This document shows, piece after piece, positions 19,385-27,059 of a stretch of DNA of 64,000 bases. Under the pieces are notes generated by a model. The model was not told the origin of the DNA. It searched no databases and was given only the letters and a program-made list of their open reading frames with translations. The translations under genes and the position numbers were made by a program. Position 1 is the stretch's first letter. Every line of letters starts with the position of its first letter. This stretch comes from Candidatus Kuenenia stuttgartensis (GTDB lineage: Bacteria; Planctomycetota; Phycisphaerae; Phycisphaerales; SM1A02), in NCBI GenBank assembly GCA_945902075.1, contig CAMDMA010000002.1:62001-126000 (forward strand), in the 5' to 3' direction.

Positions 19385-19431
19385 CGCCGATGGGGTTGGC
19401 GGCTAGCGCCGATGGGGTTGGCGGCTAGCGC
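19374..19431. repeat. 22 bp tandem repeat spanning the sdhA stop codon
   Basis: The unit TTGGCGGCTAGCGCCGATGG plus GG occurs at 19374-19395 and 19396-19417, with a 14-base partial copy to 19431. The copies are identical. The sdhA TAG (19382-19384) sits in the first copy, so it looks like the last codons of sdhA were duplicated downstream. Confidence 0.95.
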
Positions 19432-19459
19432 GAAGCCTCGCGGATGACTTCGAATTCAA

Positions 19460-19486
19460 CAGGACGCGCAATCGCGCGTCCTGTTT
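19460..19486 (+). terminator. Terminator after sdhCA
   Basis: A 10-bp perfect stem (19460-19469 with 19474-19483), a 4-base loop, then three T. It lies between the convergent sdhA and GT-C gene ends and may serve sdhCA. Confidence 0.7.
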
Positions 19487-19505
19487 CATGCGTGCGATGA
19501 TGCAA

Positions 19506-20819
19506 TCAGCCGCCGACGCGAGCCACATTGAACGCGCTGAGGCCAAGCGCAACAATCGTCGCGATGACCAGCGGCCACGCGCGCATGGAGCGACCGGCGA
19601 TACCGACCGCTGCGAGCACGCAGCACACGACCACCAGGGGCTGCAAGTAGCGCTCAAAGCACTGCTGGTTTGCCGTCTGCGCAGCGGTCATGCCCACGAG
19701 TACGAACAGTGCGAAGACGCCGACGCCACGACCAGCGATGTCTGCACTCCGTGACCACAATCGGAGATAGGCGCCGAGCGCAGCGGCTCCGAGTCCTGCG
19801 AGCACAACGAGGAGAATCGATCGATCAAACGGTGCGGGAAGTTTGCTCGCAACGGTCCAAAGAATGCCGCCGAACCGAACATGCACGATGTAACTCGAGG
19901 GAACAATGCAGGCGACCATCGCGGCCAATACGCCGAGAAACGCCATGCGCGTGGTGCACAACTCGCGCACGAATCCAGGAATCGTTACGAAGGCCGCCAT
20001 GCCCCAAATCGCAACGAGCGCGAGCACGTAGACCGGGGTCACCGGATTCGCGCCGCCACCGTGGTACTCGCGAAATGAGGGAGGCACGAGTCCGCCCCAA
20101 AGTGCAACGAACGCAAGGACAACAAGAAACGCTGGCAACAGCGTCATTCCGGCAAGAAACAGTGCGCCCGGCGCAGGCATTCGCCGCTGCGCGCAAGCAC
20201 GCGCAACCACAGCCGCTCCAGGAAACGCCGCTGCATAGATAAGAATCTGTCGAATCAAAACAGCGAACGTCGCCCACGCCGACGCGATCAGACCGACACG
20301 AATCGGCATCCTCGCTGAACCATCCGCAATGGAAAGCGACGCCGCCGCCGCAAGCAACAGCGCGAGTGACGCAAGGTTGTCTGTCGTGAGCCAAATCGAC
20401 GAACTCAATACGTAGGGTGAACAGCCGAGCATGCAGCCAGCGGCGATTGCGACACCCGCGCTTGCACGCCGCGCAACTATTGCGGTCAAGAGTCCGACGA
20501 ACGTCGCACCAAACAGTGCATTGAGAAACGCGAGCGCGACTCCGTCGATGCCGAATCGAACGAGGGTCGCCATGATCAAGTGGTAGCCCGGAGTGGTCGC
20601 CGACTTGTAATCACCGAGTTCAGGCAGCGGCAATTGCTCTGCAAACTGCTTGATGACCGGAAGGTGGTAATCCGTTTGGTCCGCCCACTCACTTGTGCCA
20701 ACCACACCCATCGCAATGACCGTACCCGCAAGCACCAGATGGACAGCAACTGTCACCACCACCGCGCGCTGCCGCATGCGACGACTCGATATCGGTTCGA
20801 CATCCACCCCGACGCTCAC
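19506..20819 (-). CDS. Multi-pass membrane glycosyltransferase-like protein (GT-C, ALG10-like)
   Basis: 437 residues with about 10-11 hydrophobic segments. After the first helix comes WADQTDYHLPVIKQFAEQLP and ATTPGYHLIMA, reminiscent of the D-x-x-x-H and T-P-G-x-Y loops of the DIE2/ALG10 glucosyltransferase group of GT-C enzymes, which use polyprenyl-phosphate sugars. It starts with GTG at 20819, overlapping the stop of the UbiA-family gene by four bases (GTGA), so the two are translationally coupled. That pairing fits a polyprenyl-phosphate sugar made by one protein and used by the other. The specific acceptor cannot be told. Confidence 0.68.
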   Translation of the reverse strand: MSVGVDVEPISSRRMRQRAVVVTVAVHLVLAGTVIAMGVVGTSEWADQTDYHLPVIKQFAEQLPLPELGDYKSATTPGYHLIMATLVRFGIDGVALAFLNALFGATFVGLLTAIVARRASAGVAIAAGCMLGCSPYVLSSSIWLTTDNLASLALLLAAAASLSIADGSARMPIRVGLIASAWATFAVLIRQILIYAAAFPGAAVVARACAQRRMPAPGALFLAGMTLLPAFLVVLAFVALWGGLVPPSFREYHGGGANPVTPVYVLALVAIWGMAAFVTIPGFVRELCTTRMAFLGVLAAMVACIVPSSYIVHVRFGGILWTVASKLPAPFDRSILLVVLAGLGAAALGAYLRLWSRSADIAGRGVGVFALFVLVGMTAAQTANQQCFERYLQPLVVVCCVLAAVGIAGRSMRAWPLVIATIVALGLSAFNVARVGG

Positions 20820-21799
20820 CGCTCAGCCCCAACACCGTTCGCTGCACTTGTGGCCGTCTGCTGGAGAAACACCGACTCAAGCGTGTTGCCAACCTGTGGA
20901 ACGAACAACACCATGCCGAGCAAGACGCCAAAGAACAGCATCGAGAGAAGCACGACCCGATCGCTCTTGAGCGCATCGAGCGGACTGTCGGAACTTCCAT
21001 CATTGGCTCGGCGCCAGAATCGATGGATCGCCACAAGTACGATCGGCGTGAGAAGCGCAAGTCCGGTCGCACGCGGCCCGAAGAGGTTCCACGCGTGGTC
21101 AGAGAGCGTGTAAGAGAGGTACATCAGCGTCGTCATCACCGCCGAAAGCCCGAGGAGCCATTGCAGTTCTTCACGGCCGCGATATCCGGCCGGTGACTTC
21201 CATGCGCTTCCCGCGCGCTCCGCTGAAACAAGATCGCACATGCGCTTGATAAAGCCGAGATAGAGGCAAAGAAAGAAGACGCAGAGAACAAGCCAAACAC
21301 TGATCTGCACATCAATCGCGATCGCGCCAGCCGCCGCGCGCAATCCGAAACCCGTCGCGATGACCGCCACATCAACGAACGCCACGCGCTTCAGCCCGCC
21401 GTTGTAGGTGAGTTGAAGCAAAGCGTAGATTGCCACTGAACCGGCAAGCGCGACAGACACCGTCGACGCGAGTCCAAGCGCAGCCACCACGAGACCGATG
21501 CCGAATGCCGTCGCGAAACCGGGAGTCACCGCGCCAGCCGCGACTGGCCGACGACGCTTCACCGGATGCACGCGGTCCTTCTCAGCATCTATCGCGTCGT
21601 TGACGCAGTAGAAACCGCTCGCGACGAGGCAGAATGCTGCGAAAGCAATCCCCGCGGCCGTGGCCTTCGCCGCCACAAGTTCCGGCGCGTGCGTTCGCAC
21701 AGCATTCGCGGCCCAGAAGACGAAGGCGAGCAGCACGAAGCTGTTCTTTGCCCAATCTCCGGGACGGCAGAGCTTGAGGATGTCCCGGGGTGCCGCCAT
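20816..21799 (-). CDS. UbiA-family prenyltransferase (decaprenyl-phosphate phosphoribosyltransferase-like)
   Basis: 327 residues from ATG 21799, which has GGAAAG about seven bases upstream; an upstream in-frame extension to 21919 is open but would crowd the sdhB start. The first Asp-rich motif is VNDAIDAEKDRVHPVKRRRP (N-D-x-x-D) and the second region is DVAVIATGFGLRAAAGA, with about nine membrane helices. The opening LKLCRPGDWAKNSFVLLAFVF is typical of the branch that moves a phosphoribosyl unit to polyprenyl phosphate. It is coupled by overlap to the GT-C protein downstream and divergent from sdhB. Assignment to the phosphoribosyl branch rather than another UbiA activity is moderately secure. 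Confidence 0.85.
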   Translation of the reverse strand: MAAPRDILKLCRPGDWAKNSFVLLAFVFWAANAVRTHAPELVAAKATAAGIAFAAFCLVASGFYCVNDAIDAEKDRVHPVKRRRPVAAGAVTPGFATAFGIGLVVAALGLASTVSVALAGSVAIYALLQLTYNGGLKRVAFVDVAVIATGFGLRAAAGAIAIDVQISVWLVLCVFFLCLYLGFIKRMCDLVSAERAGSAWKSPAGYRGREELQWLLGLSAVMTTLMYLSYTLSDHAWNLFGPRATGLALLTPIVLVAIHRFWRRANDGSSDSPLDALKSDRVVLLSMLFFGVLLGMVLFVPQVGNTLESVFLQQTATSAANGVGAER

Positions 21800-21953
21800 C
21801 GTGAACTTTCCTATCGGCGCTTTCGCAGGTGCATCGTCACAAGGGATCACGGAAACGGAAACGGATTTCCTCCGATTCGACTCCGCGAGGATGCCTCCGG
21901 CGAAGCACGCCGCAGTCAAGTCAGACTATCATCGCCGACCTCCTGAGAACTCC

Positions 21954-22787
21954 ATGGTTTCCGACTCCGCCCACCCCCAGCGTCCCGGCCAGCGTCCCGC
22001 CTCGAGCACCAATCGATCGGTTCGGTTCCGCATCAAGCGGCAAGACCGCCCGGGCGAGGGTGCGCGTTGGGAGGATTTTGTCGTCGACGTGGAGCCAGGC
22101 GCGAATGTCATCGCCTGCCTCCAGCAGATCGCGCGACTCTCGAAGACCGCCGAGGGGAAGGCGACGACCCCCGTCTGCTACGACTCCGGCTGCCTCGAAG
22201 AGGTTTGCGGCTCGTGCGCGATGATCATCAATGGCAAGGTCCGTCCTTCCTGCTCCGCGCTCATCGACAATGTGGTCGGCGAGGACGGCACGATCACCCT
22301 TGAGCCGCTGTCGAAATTCCCTGTCGTGCGCGACCTTGCGGTCGATCGATCGCGCGCCTTTCATAATCTTGAGCGCGTCAAGGCGTGGGTTCCCGTTGAC
22401 GGCACCTACCACCTCGGAGCTGGTCCGAAGGACACTCCCGAGAATCAAGAGATGCGCTACACGCTCTCGACCTGCATGACCTGCGCGTGCTGCCTTGAGG
22501 CATGCCCGCAGTTCAACCTCGAAGAGAACGCCGACAAGTGGGATTCTGAATTCATCGGGGCCCACGCGATCAGCCAGGCGCGACTCTTCAACACCCATCC
22601 GACCGGTGCCACTCTCGCCAACGAACGGCTTGACGTGCTCATGGCCAAGGGCGGCATCAACGACTGCGGGAACGCGCAGAACTGCGTCAAGGTGTGCCCC
22701 AAGGAAATTCCACTGACTGAGTCGATCGCAGCAATGGGCCGCGCAGTCACCGTGCACGGTGTGAAGAAGTTCTTCTCTGGGCGCTGA
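21954..22787 (+). CDS. sdhB: Succinate dehydrogenase iron-sulfur subunit
   Basis: 277 residues from ATG 21954. It carries electrons from SdhA to the membrane anchor. The plant-type [2Fe-2S] site is CYDSGCLEEVCGSCAM, the first cysteine run of the ferredoxin-like half is CMTCACCLEACPQFN, and the second is CGNAQNCVKVCPKEIPLTE, giving the [4Fe-4S] and [3Fe-4S] clusters. An N-terminal extension of about 20 Ser/Pro/Gln-rich residues precedes VRFRIKRQDR. It is separated from sdhCA by two minus-strand genes and a terminator, so it must have its own promoter in the 154 bases shared with the UbiA gene. It is convergent with hemW. Confidence 0.98.
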   Translation: MVSDSAHPQRPGQRPASSTNRSVRFRIKRQDRPGEGARWEDFVVDVEPGANVIACLQQIARLSKTAEGKATTPVCYDSGCLEEVCGSCAMIINGKVRPSCSALIDNVVGEDGTITLEPLSKFPVVRDLAVDRSRAFHNLERVKAWVPVDGTYHLGAGPKDTPENQEMRYTLSTCMTCACCLEACPQFNLEENADKWDSEFIGAHAISQARLFNTHPTGATLANERLDVLMAKGGINDCGNAQNCVKVCPKEIPLTESIAAMGRAVTVHGVKKFFSGR

Positions 22788-22800
22788 TCGCTGCGGCCTT

Positions 22801-24015
22801 TCACACGAGTTGCGCGAGCACTTCGTTTGCGAGGAGCGTTCCTCGTCGCGTCAATCGCAGCCGTGATGTGTGTTGATCCCGCTCGAGAAAACCATCGGCG
22901 ATCGCCTTCGCGAACACTTGCGCGCGCGTCGGAACGAGACGCACCGCGTGCGCTTCAAGGGCTGCATCGATACCTTCGAGCAGCCGAAGTCCGAGCATCA
23001 GTGCCTCGCTGACATGACGACCCTCATCCGGAGCTTCGTGGTCGACCACCGACTGCGAATGGCGTGTTTCTCGAGCGAGCCAATCGCCAAGCCTCGGCAC
23101 AACCTTGAAACGGTGTCCGGCGATGAACCCACTCGCGCTCGGCCCAATGGCCCACCACGGCTCACTTCGCCAATAGACGAGGTTGTGCCGACAGGCGCGC
23201 CCCGGCTTCGCGTAATTCGAAATCTCATATTGCGCAAAGCCCGCTGCCGCGAGCATCTCCACGGTGGCCTCGTACATCTCGGCCTCCTCGCCCTCATCGC
23301 ACGGTTCGAACTGCCCGAGCTCGAGTCGCTTTGTCATCGCAGTATTCGCTTCGTAGGTCAGCCCGTAGCACGAGAGGTGCTCTGGCCCAAGAGCGAGCGC
23401 GCGGGAAAGATCCGATTGCCAGTCTGCAAGTGATTGACCGGGAATTCCGAAGATGAGATCGAGGTTGAAGTTCGTCAACCCCGCGCCACGCAGCGCGTCC
23501 ACCGCGCGAGAAACATTCGCAGGATCATGCCAGCGCTCAAGCGTCTTCAAGTGTCGCGGATCGAAACTCTGCGCGCCGATCGACATACGGTTCACACCGG
23601 AATCGACCAGAACTCGCGCCTTCTCCGCATCGATCGTTTCGGGATTGGCTTCAACCGTCCACTCGACATCACGCGCCAGCGGAAATCGGCGAATCTGCGC
23701 AGCAAGAACCGTGAGTTCTTCCGCAGTGAGCAGGGTCGGCGTACCCCCCCCGATAAACACCGTGTCAATCTCTCCCGCAACGCGGTCGAGCGTCCAATCG
23801 ACGTCCGCGATGAGGCGCGCGAGGAATTCGCCGCTTCGCGCCTCGCGGTCGACGAATGAGTAAAAATCGCAGTAATGGCACTTGTGAAAGCAGAACGGAA
23901 CGTGCACATAAAGCCCACGCGCATGGTGCCGTCCAATAGGAAGGAAGTCGCTGAGCGGACGCGCAAGAGGCGCGTCGCGCGTCGCGCCGTCGTCGTGAAG
24001 CCTGAGATCCGTCAC
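22801..24015 (-). CDS. hemW: HemW-like radical SAM protein
   Basis: 404 residues if translation starts at GTG 24015, chosen because longer versions overlap the zinc-ribbon gene on the other strand and are not protein-like. The radical-SAM cysteines are C-F-H-K-C-H-Y-C after GLYVHVPF (CX3CX2C), followed by FIGGGTPTLL, TVEANPETID, RMSIGAQSFD, LDLIFGIPGQ and HLSCYGLTYEANTAM. A HemW C-terminal domain (ALMLGLRLLEG) follows. The family was once annotated as oxygen-independent coproporphyrinogen oxidase, but HemW acts as a haem chaperone and lacks the extra cysteine of HemN. It is convergent with sdhB, 13 bases apart. Confidence 0.9.
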   Translation of the reverse strand: MTDLRLHDDGATRDAPLARPLSDFLPIGRHHARGLYVHVPFCFHKCHYCDFYSFVDREARSGEFLARLIADVDWTLDRVAGEIDTVFIGGGTPTLLTAEELTVLAAQIRRFPLARDVEWTVEANPETIDAEKARVLVDSGVNRMSIGAQSFDPRHLKTLERWHDPANVSRAVDALRGAGLTNFNLDLIFGIPGQSLADWQSDLSRALALGPEHLSCYGLTYEANTAMTKRLELGQFEPCDEGEEAEMYEATVEMLAAAGFAQYEISNYAKPGRACRHNLVYWRSEPWWAIGPSASGFIAGHRFKVVPRLGDWLARETRHSQSVVDHEAPDEGRHVSEALMLGLRLLEGIDAALEAHAVRLVPTRAQVFAKAIADGFLERDQHTSRLRLTRRGTLLANEVLAQLV

Positions 24016-24138
24016 GATGGCAGCATAGGAAGTCCCGAAATGTCTGCGCTCTGAACCAACTGCCCTCAAGCGGGTGCCCAAACTTGCCGATTCCGTCCCC
24101 GGTGGCGGTCTACACGCCACCACCGGAGGCAGTTCCCG

Positions 24139-24342
24139 ATGGCAGGCGACGAAGTCATTCGAATCATGTGCCCAAACCTTGGGTGCCAACGCGTGCTCGC
24201 GGTTCCCTCGAGCGCGCGCGGCAAACTTGTTCGCTGTCGTGGCTGCGGTTCAAACATCCGCATTCCAGTTCCCCGCGTTGATGGCGCCCCCCCGTCACAG
24301 TCGGGAAGTTCGTCCGCGCAGCAGCAGAAGCCCGCAGCGTAA
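24139..24342 (+). CDS. Small zinc-ribbon protein
   Basis: 67 residues. The N-terminal half is a zinc ribbon: CPNLGC (CX4C) and, 20 residues later, CRGC (CX2C), spaced by SSARGKLVR. The C-terminal half is a Pro/Ser/Gln-rich tail. Similar mini zinc ribbons are common in planctomycetes, often as the N-terminus of larger proteins; here the stop comes soon after. The ATG at 24139 has GGAGGCAG upstream. Role unknown. It lies between divergent hemW and purA. Confidence 0.75.
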   Translation: MAGDEVIRIMCPNLGCQRVLAVPSSARGKLVRCRGCGSNIRIPVPRVDGAPPSQSGSSSAQQQKPAA

Positions 24343-24416
24343 ACCCTCACGCGGCGAGCGGCTGATGCCGACTTCCAACGCACAAAACCCAACAAACGCG
24401 CTGCTACACTGCGTGC

Positions 24417-25784
24417 TTGTCTCCTTCTACGCACCACCGTTCTTCTTCCTCGCCCGCAGTTCATGCAGCCGTTGTCGGCCTCCAATGGGGCGATGAGGGC
24501 AAGGGCAAGATTGTCGACCTCCTCACCTCGCGCTACGACTGCATCGTGCGATACAACGGCGGCGCGAATGCCGGGCACACCGTGCAAGTCGGTACTGAGC
24601 GTTACGCGCTGCATCTCATCCCCTCTGGCATTCTCGGCAGCGGAAAGATCAACATCGTCGGGAACGGCGTCGTGGTCGATCCGGAAAAACTCCTCGACGA
24701 GGTCGACGGACTCCGCAAGCGCGGGGTGCATGTTGGCGACAATCTGCGTATCTCCGATCGCGCCCATGTGGTGATGCCCTACCACAAGGAGCAGGACGCC
24801 GCGCTTGAAGAACTGCTTGAGAAGAAGTCTGGCAAGTCGGGAGCAGGGCAGATTGGTACCACGCGTCGTGGCATCGGCCCTGCGTATTCCGACAAGGTTC
24901 GCCGATCGACCGCATTGCGCATGGGCGACCTCCTCGACCACGCGCTTCTCCTCCGAAAGCTCGAGACGATTTGCGGCCTTCGCATGGCTGAACTCGAAGC
25001 GCTTGGCGCAAGCGTAACCCCGCTCATTCCTGAACAACTCGCTGCGCGCTTCGCTGCCGCCGGAGAGCGGCTGCGTCCACACATCACGGACACCGTCTAC
25101 CTCGTTCACGATGAAATCAACGCCGGGCGGAGCGTGCTCTTCGAGGGCGCGAACGCGTGCCTCCTCGATATCGACCACGGGACATTCCCCTACGTCACGA
25201 GTTCGAACTGCTCGACGCTCGGCATCCCCGCTGGCTCTGGCGTCCCGGGTCGCATGATCGGCAAGGTCTATGGCATCATGAAGGCCTACTCGACCCGTGT
25301 CGGTGGCGGACCCTTCGTCACCGAGTTGCTTGACGAAACCGGCAACCGCATTCGCGCGCGCGGCCGCGAGTACGGAACCACGACGGGTCGCCCGCGTCGG
25401 TGCGGCTGGCTTGATCTCGTGGCTGTGAAATACTCCGTGATGGTCTGCGGTGCCGACGCGATCGCGTGCACCCTGCTTGACGTACTGAGCGGCTTTGATG
25501 AGCTCAAGATTTGCGTGGGCTACCGTCGCCCGGACGGCAGCGTGACAGATCGCTTCGTTCCCGATGCCGAGCGCATGAACGGGTTCACCCCCATCTATGA
25601 AACGCTTCCGGGTTGGGAGCGCGAACTCACCGCGTGTACCGATCGCGACGACCTCCCGCGCGAGGCTCAGGCGTACCTCGGATTCGTGGAGAATTTCGTC
25701 GGAATCCCGGTCGAGCTCGTCAGCGTCGGCCCTGAGCGCTCACAGACTTTCGAATCATCGCAGCGCTTTGCCGCGGCGCACTGA
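24417..25784 (+). CDS. purA: Adenylosuccinate synthetase
   Basis: 455 residues. It couples IMP and aspartate with GTP hydrolysis to make adenylosuccinate. The start is unusual: no ATG or GTG lies in frame before the conserved GLQWGDEGKGKIVD P-loop, so TTG 24417 is the best candidate. Other blocks are NGGANAGHTV, QIGTTRRGIGPAYSDK, LFEGANACLLDIDHGTFPYVTSSN, TRVGGGPFVTEL and GTTTGRPRRCGWLDL. Length is slightly above the usual 430 because of the Ser-rich leader and a small insertion near 165-205. It is followed by uppS after 11 bases, probably co-transcribed. Confidence 0.97.
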   Translation: MSPSTHHRSSSSPAVHAAVVGLQWGDEGKGKIVDLLTSRYDCIVRYNGGANAGHTVQVGTERYALHLIPSGILGSGKINIVGNGVVVDPEKLLDEVDGLRKRGVHVGDNLRISDRAHVVMPYHKEQDAALEELLEKKSGKSGAGQIGTTRRGIGPAYSDKVRRSTALRMGDLLDHALLLRKLETICGLRMAELEALGASVTPLIPEQLAARFAAAGERLRPHITDTVYLVHDEINAGRSVLFEGANACLLDIDHGTFPYVTSSNCSTLGIPAGSGVPGRMIGKVYGIMKAYSTRVGGGPFVTELLDETGNRIRARGREYGTTTGRPRRCGWLDLVAVKYSVMVCGADAIACTLLDVLSGFDELKICVGYRRPDGSVTDRFVPDAERMNGFTPIYETLPGWERELTACTDRDDLPREAQAYLGFVENFVGIPVELVSVGPERSQTFESSQRFAAAH

Positions 25785-25795
25785 CCACTTCGCTC

Positions 25796-26605
25796 ATGGA
25801 ACCGCCCGTTGCATCCGTTCGAACCAGCGCGGCAGAGACCGCCGGGGCGCTTGTCGGCGTTCCCCGTGAGCGTTGGCCGCGACACATAGCGTTCATCATG
25901 GATGGCAACGGTCGATGGGCAGAGGCGCGCGGGCTCCCACGCGTCGCTGGGCACCGTGAAGGGGTCGATGTCGTGCGTCGGATCGTGACCGAGTCGGCGC
26001 GCCTTGGGCTTGAGGTGATCACGCTGTACTCATTCTCGAGCGAAAACTGGAAGCGCCCGGCCGACGAGGTTTCCGCGCTGATGCTCCTTTGTGCAGAGTT
26101 CCTGCGACAGGAGCGACCAACCATGGTGCGGGAGAACATTCGTTTCCGGCGGATCGGGCGCCGCGATGGGCTTCCGTCTGACGTCCTAGAAGAACTCGAT
26201 CGGACCGAACAGGTCACCTCCGGTCACACCGGACTCACGCTCTGCCTCGCACTCAATTATGGTTCCCGGACTGAAATCGCCGACGCCGCGCGCGCCCTCG
26301 CACGCGAAGTGGCCGATGGCACACGATCGCTCGACTCGATCGACGAGCACGCCATCTCGAGCCGCCTCTACACAGCGGGCCTTTGCGACCCCGATCTTCT
26401 CGTTCGGACTGCTGGCGAAATGCGGGTGTCGAATTACCTGCTCTGGCAAATCTCCTACGCCGAACTCCACGTCACCTCCGTGCTTTGGCCAGACTTCTCG
26501 GTCAACGATCTCTCCACCGCGATCGCAGCCTTCGCTGGGCGCGAGCGGCGGTTCGGCGCGGTTCTCCCGCCGAAGGGCGAACTGGGCGCAACATGCGGCG
26601 GATAG
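25796..26605 (+). CDS. uppS: Undecaprenyl diphosphate synthase
   Basis: 269 residues. It is the cis-prenyltransferase that makes the C55 carrier for peptidoglycan and other envelope glycans. Motifs: HIAFIMDGNGRWAEARGLPR (catalytic Asp in MDGNGRWA), GHREGVDVVRRIV, TLYSFSSENWKRPADEV, LALNYGSRTEI, DPDLLVRTAGEMRVSNYLLWQ and ELHVTSVLWPDF. About 25 extra residues precede the core. The gene begins 11 bases after purA. Confidence 0.97.
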   Translation: MEPPVASVRTSAAETAGALVGVPRERWPRHIAFIMDGNGRWAEARGLPRVAGHREGVDVVRRIVTESARLGLEVITLYSFSSENWKRPADEVSALMLLCAEFLRQERPTMVRENIRFRRIGRRDGLPSDVLEELDRTEQVTSGHTGLTLCLALNYGSRTEIADAARALAREVADGTRSLDSIDEHAISSRLYTAGLCDPDLLVRTAGEMRVSNYLLWQISYAELHVTSVLWPDFSVNDLSTAIAAFAGRERRFGAVLPPKGELGATCGG

Positions 26606-27059
26606 CACGACGCGCGCGCGTGACTTCCTTGCCCGACTTGCAAGCATGACTCTCCGCGTCGCCCCGCGCATTGGACTCTTTGGCGGCTCAGCGAATCTTT
26701 CGGAAATGCCGCGTGCGGCTGCGGTTGGCTTGCAATGTGAGCCATTCGCACGATGATGTCCGAACGTGCGGTTGCGGCGGGCTGTCGGTCCGTCGCTGCA
26801 CTCAGCGAACGTCATGCGGACCTGCCCCCGGCTCCGCGCGAAAACGCGGAGAGGCACGGGCTCGTGCACAGGCTCGTGCACAGGCTCATGCACAGGCTCA
26901 TGCACAGGCTCGGGTGCACAGGTTTTCTAAAAGTGGGCGTTCGGCGAACAAAGTGCCCGCGCGCCGTGTTTGATCGCATCACCGTCGGCGTCCGCAGCGT
27001 TCCAGTTTGTCTGAGAGAACCATCGTCGGCCAAGGCGCGACGACACAACGAAATACCTC
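26606..27059. other. 454-base intergenic region with tandem repeat
   Basis: No protein-like frame was found on either strand between uppS and the reprolysin-like gene. It contains the 12-bp array at 26858-26919 and, at its right end, the upstream region of the next gene. Confidence 0.6.
26858..26919. repeat. 12 bp tandem array x5
   Basis: AGGCTCRTGCAC units start at 26858, 26870, 26882 and 26894. A fifth unit with a 2-base insertion runs 26906-26919. The unit core GTGCAC is itself palindromic, so the array could fold in several registers. Confidence 0.92.

Noticed and set aside
24015-24189. Longer hemW start at TTG 24189
   Set aside because: It would overlap the zinc-ribbon gene and adds residues unlike HemW; GTG 24015 is preferred.
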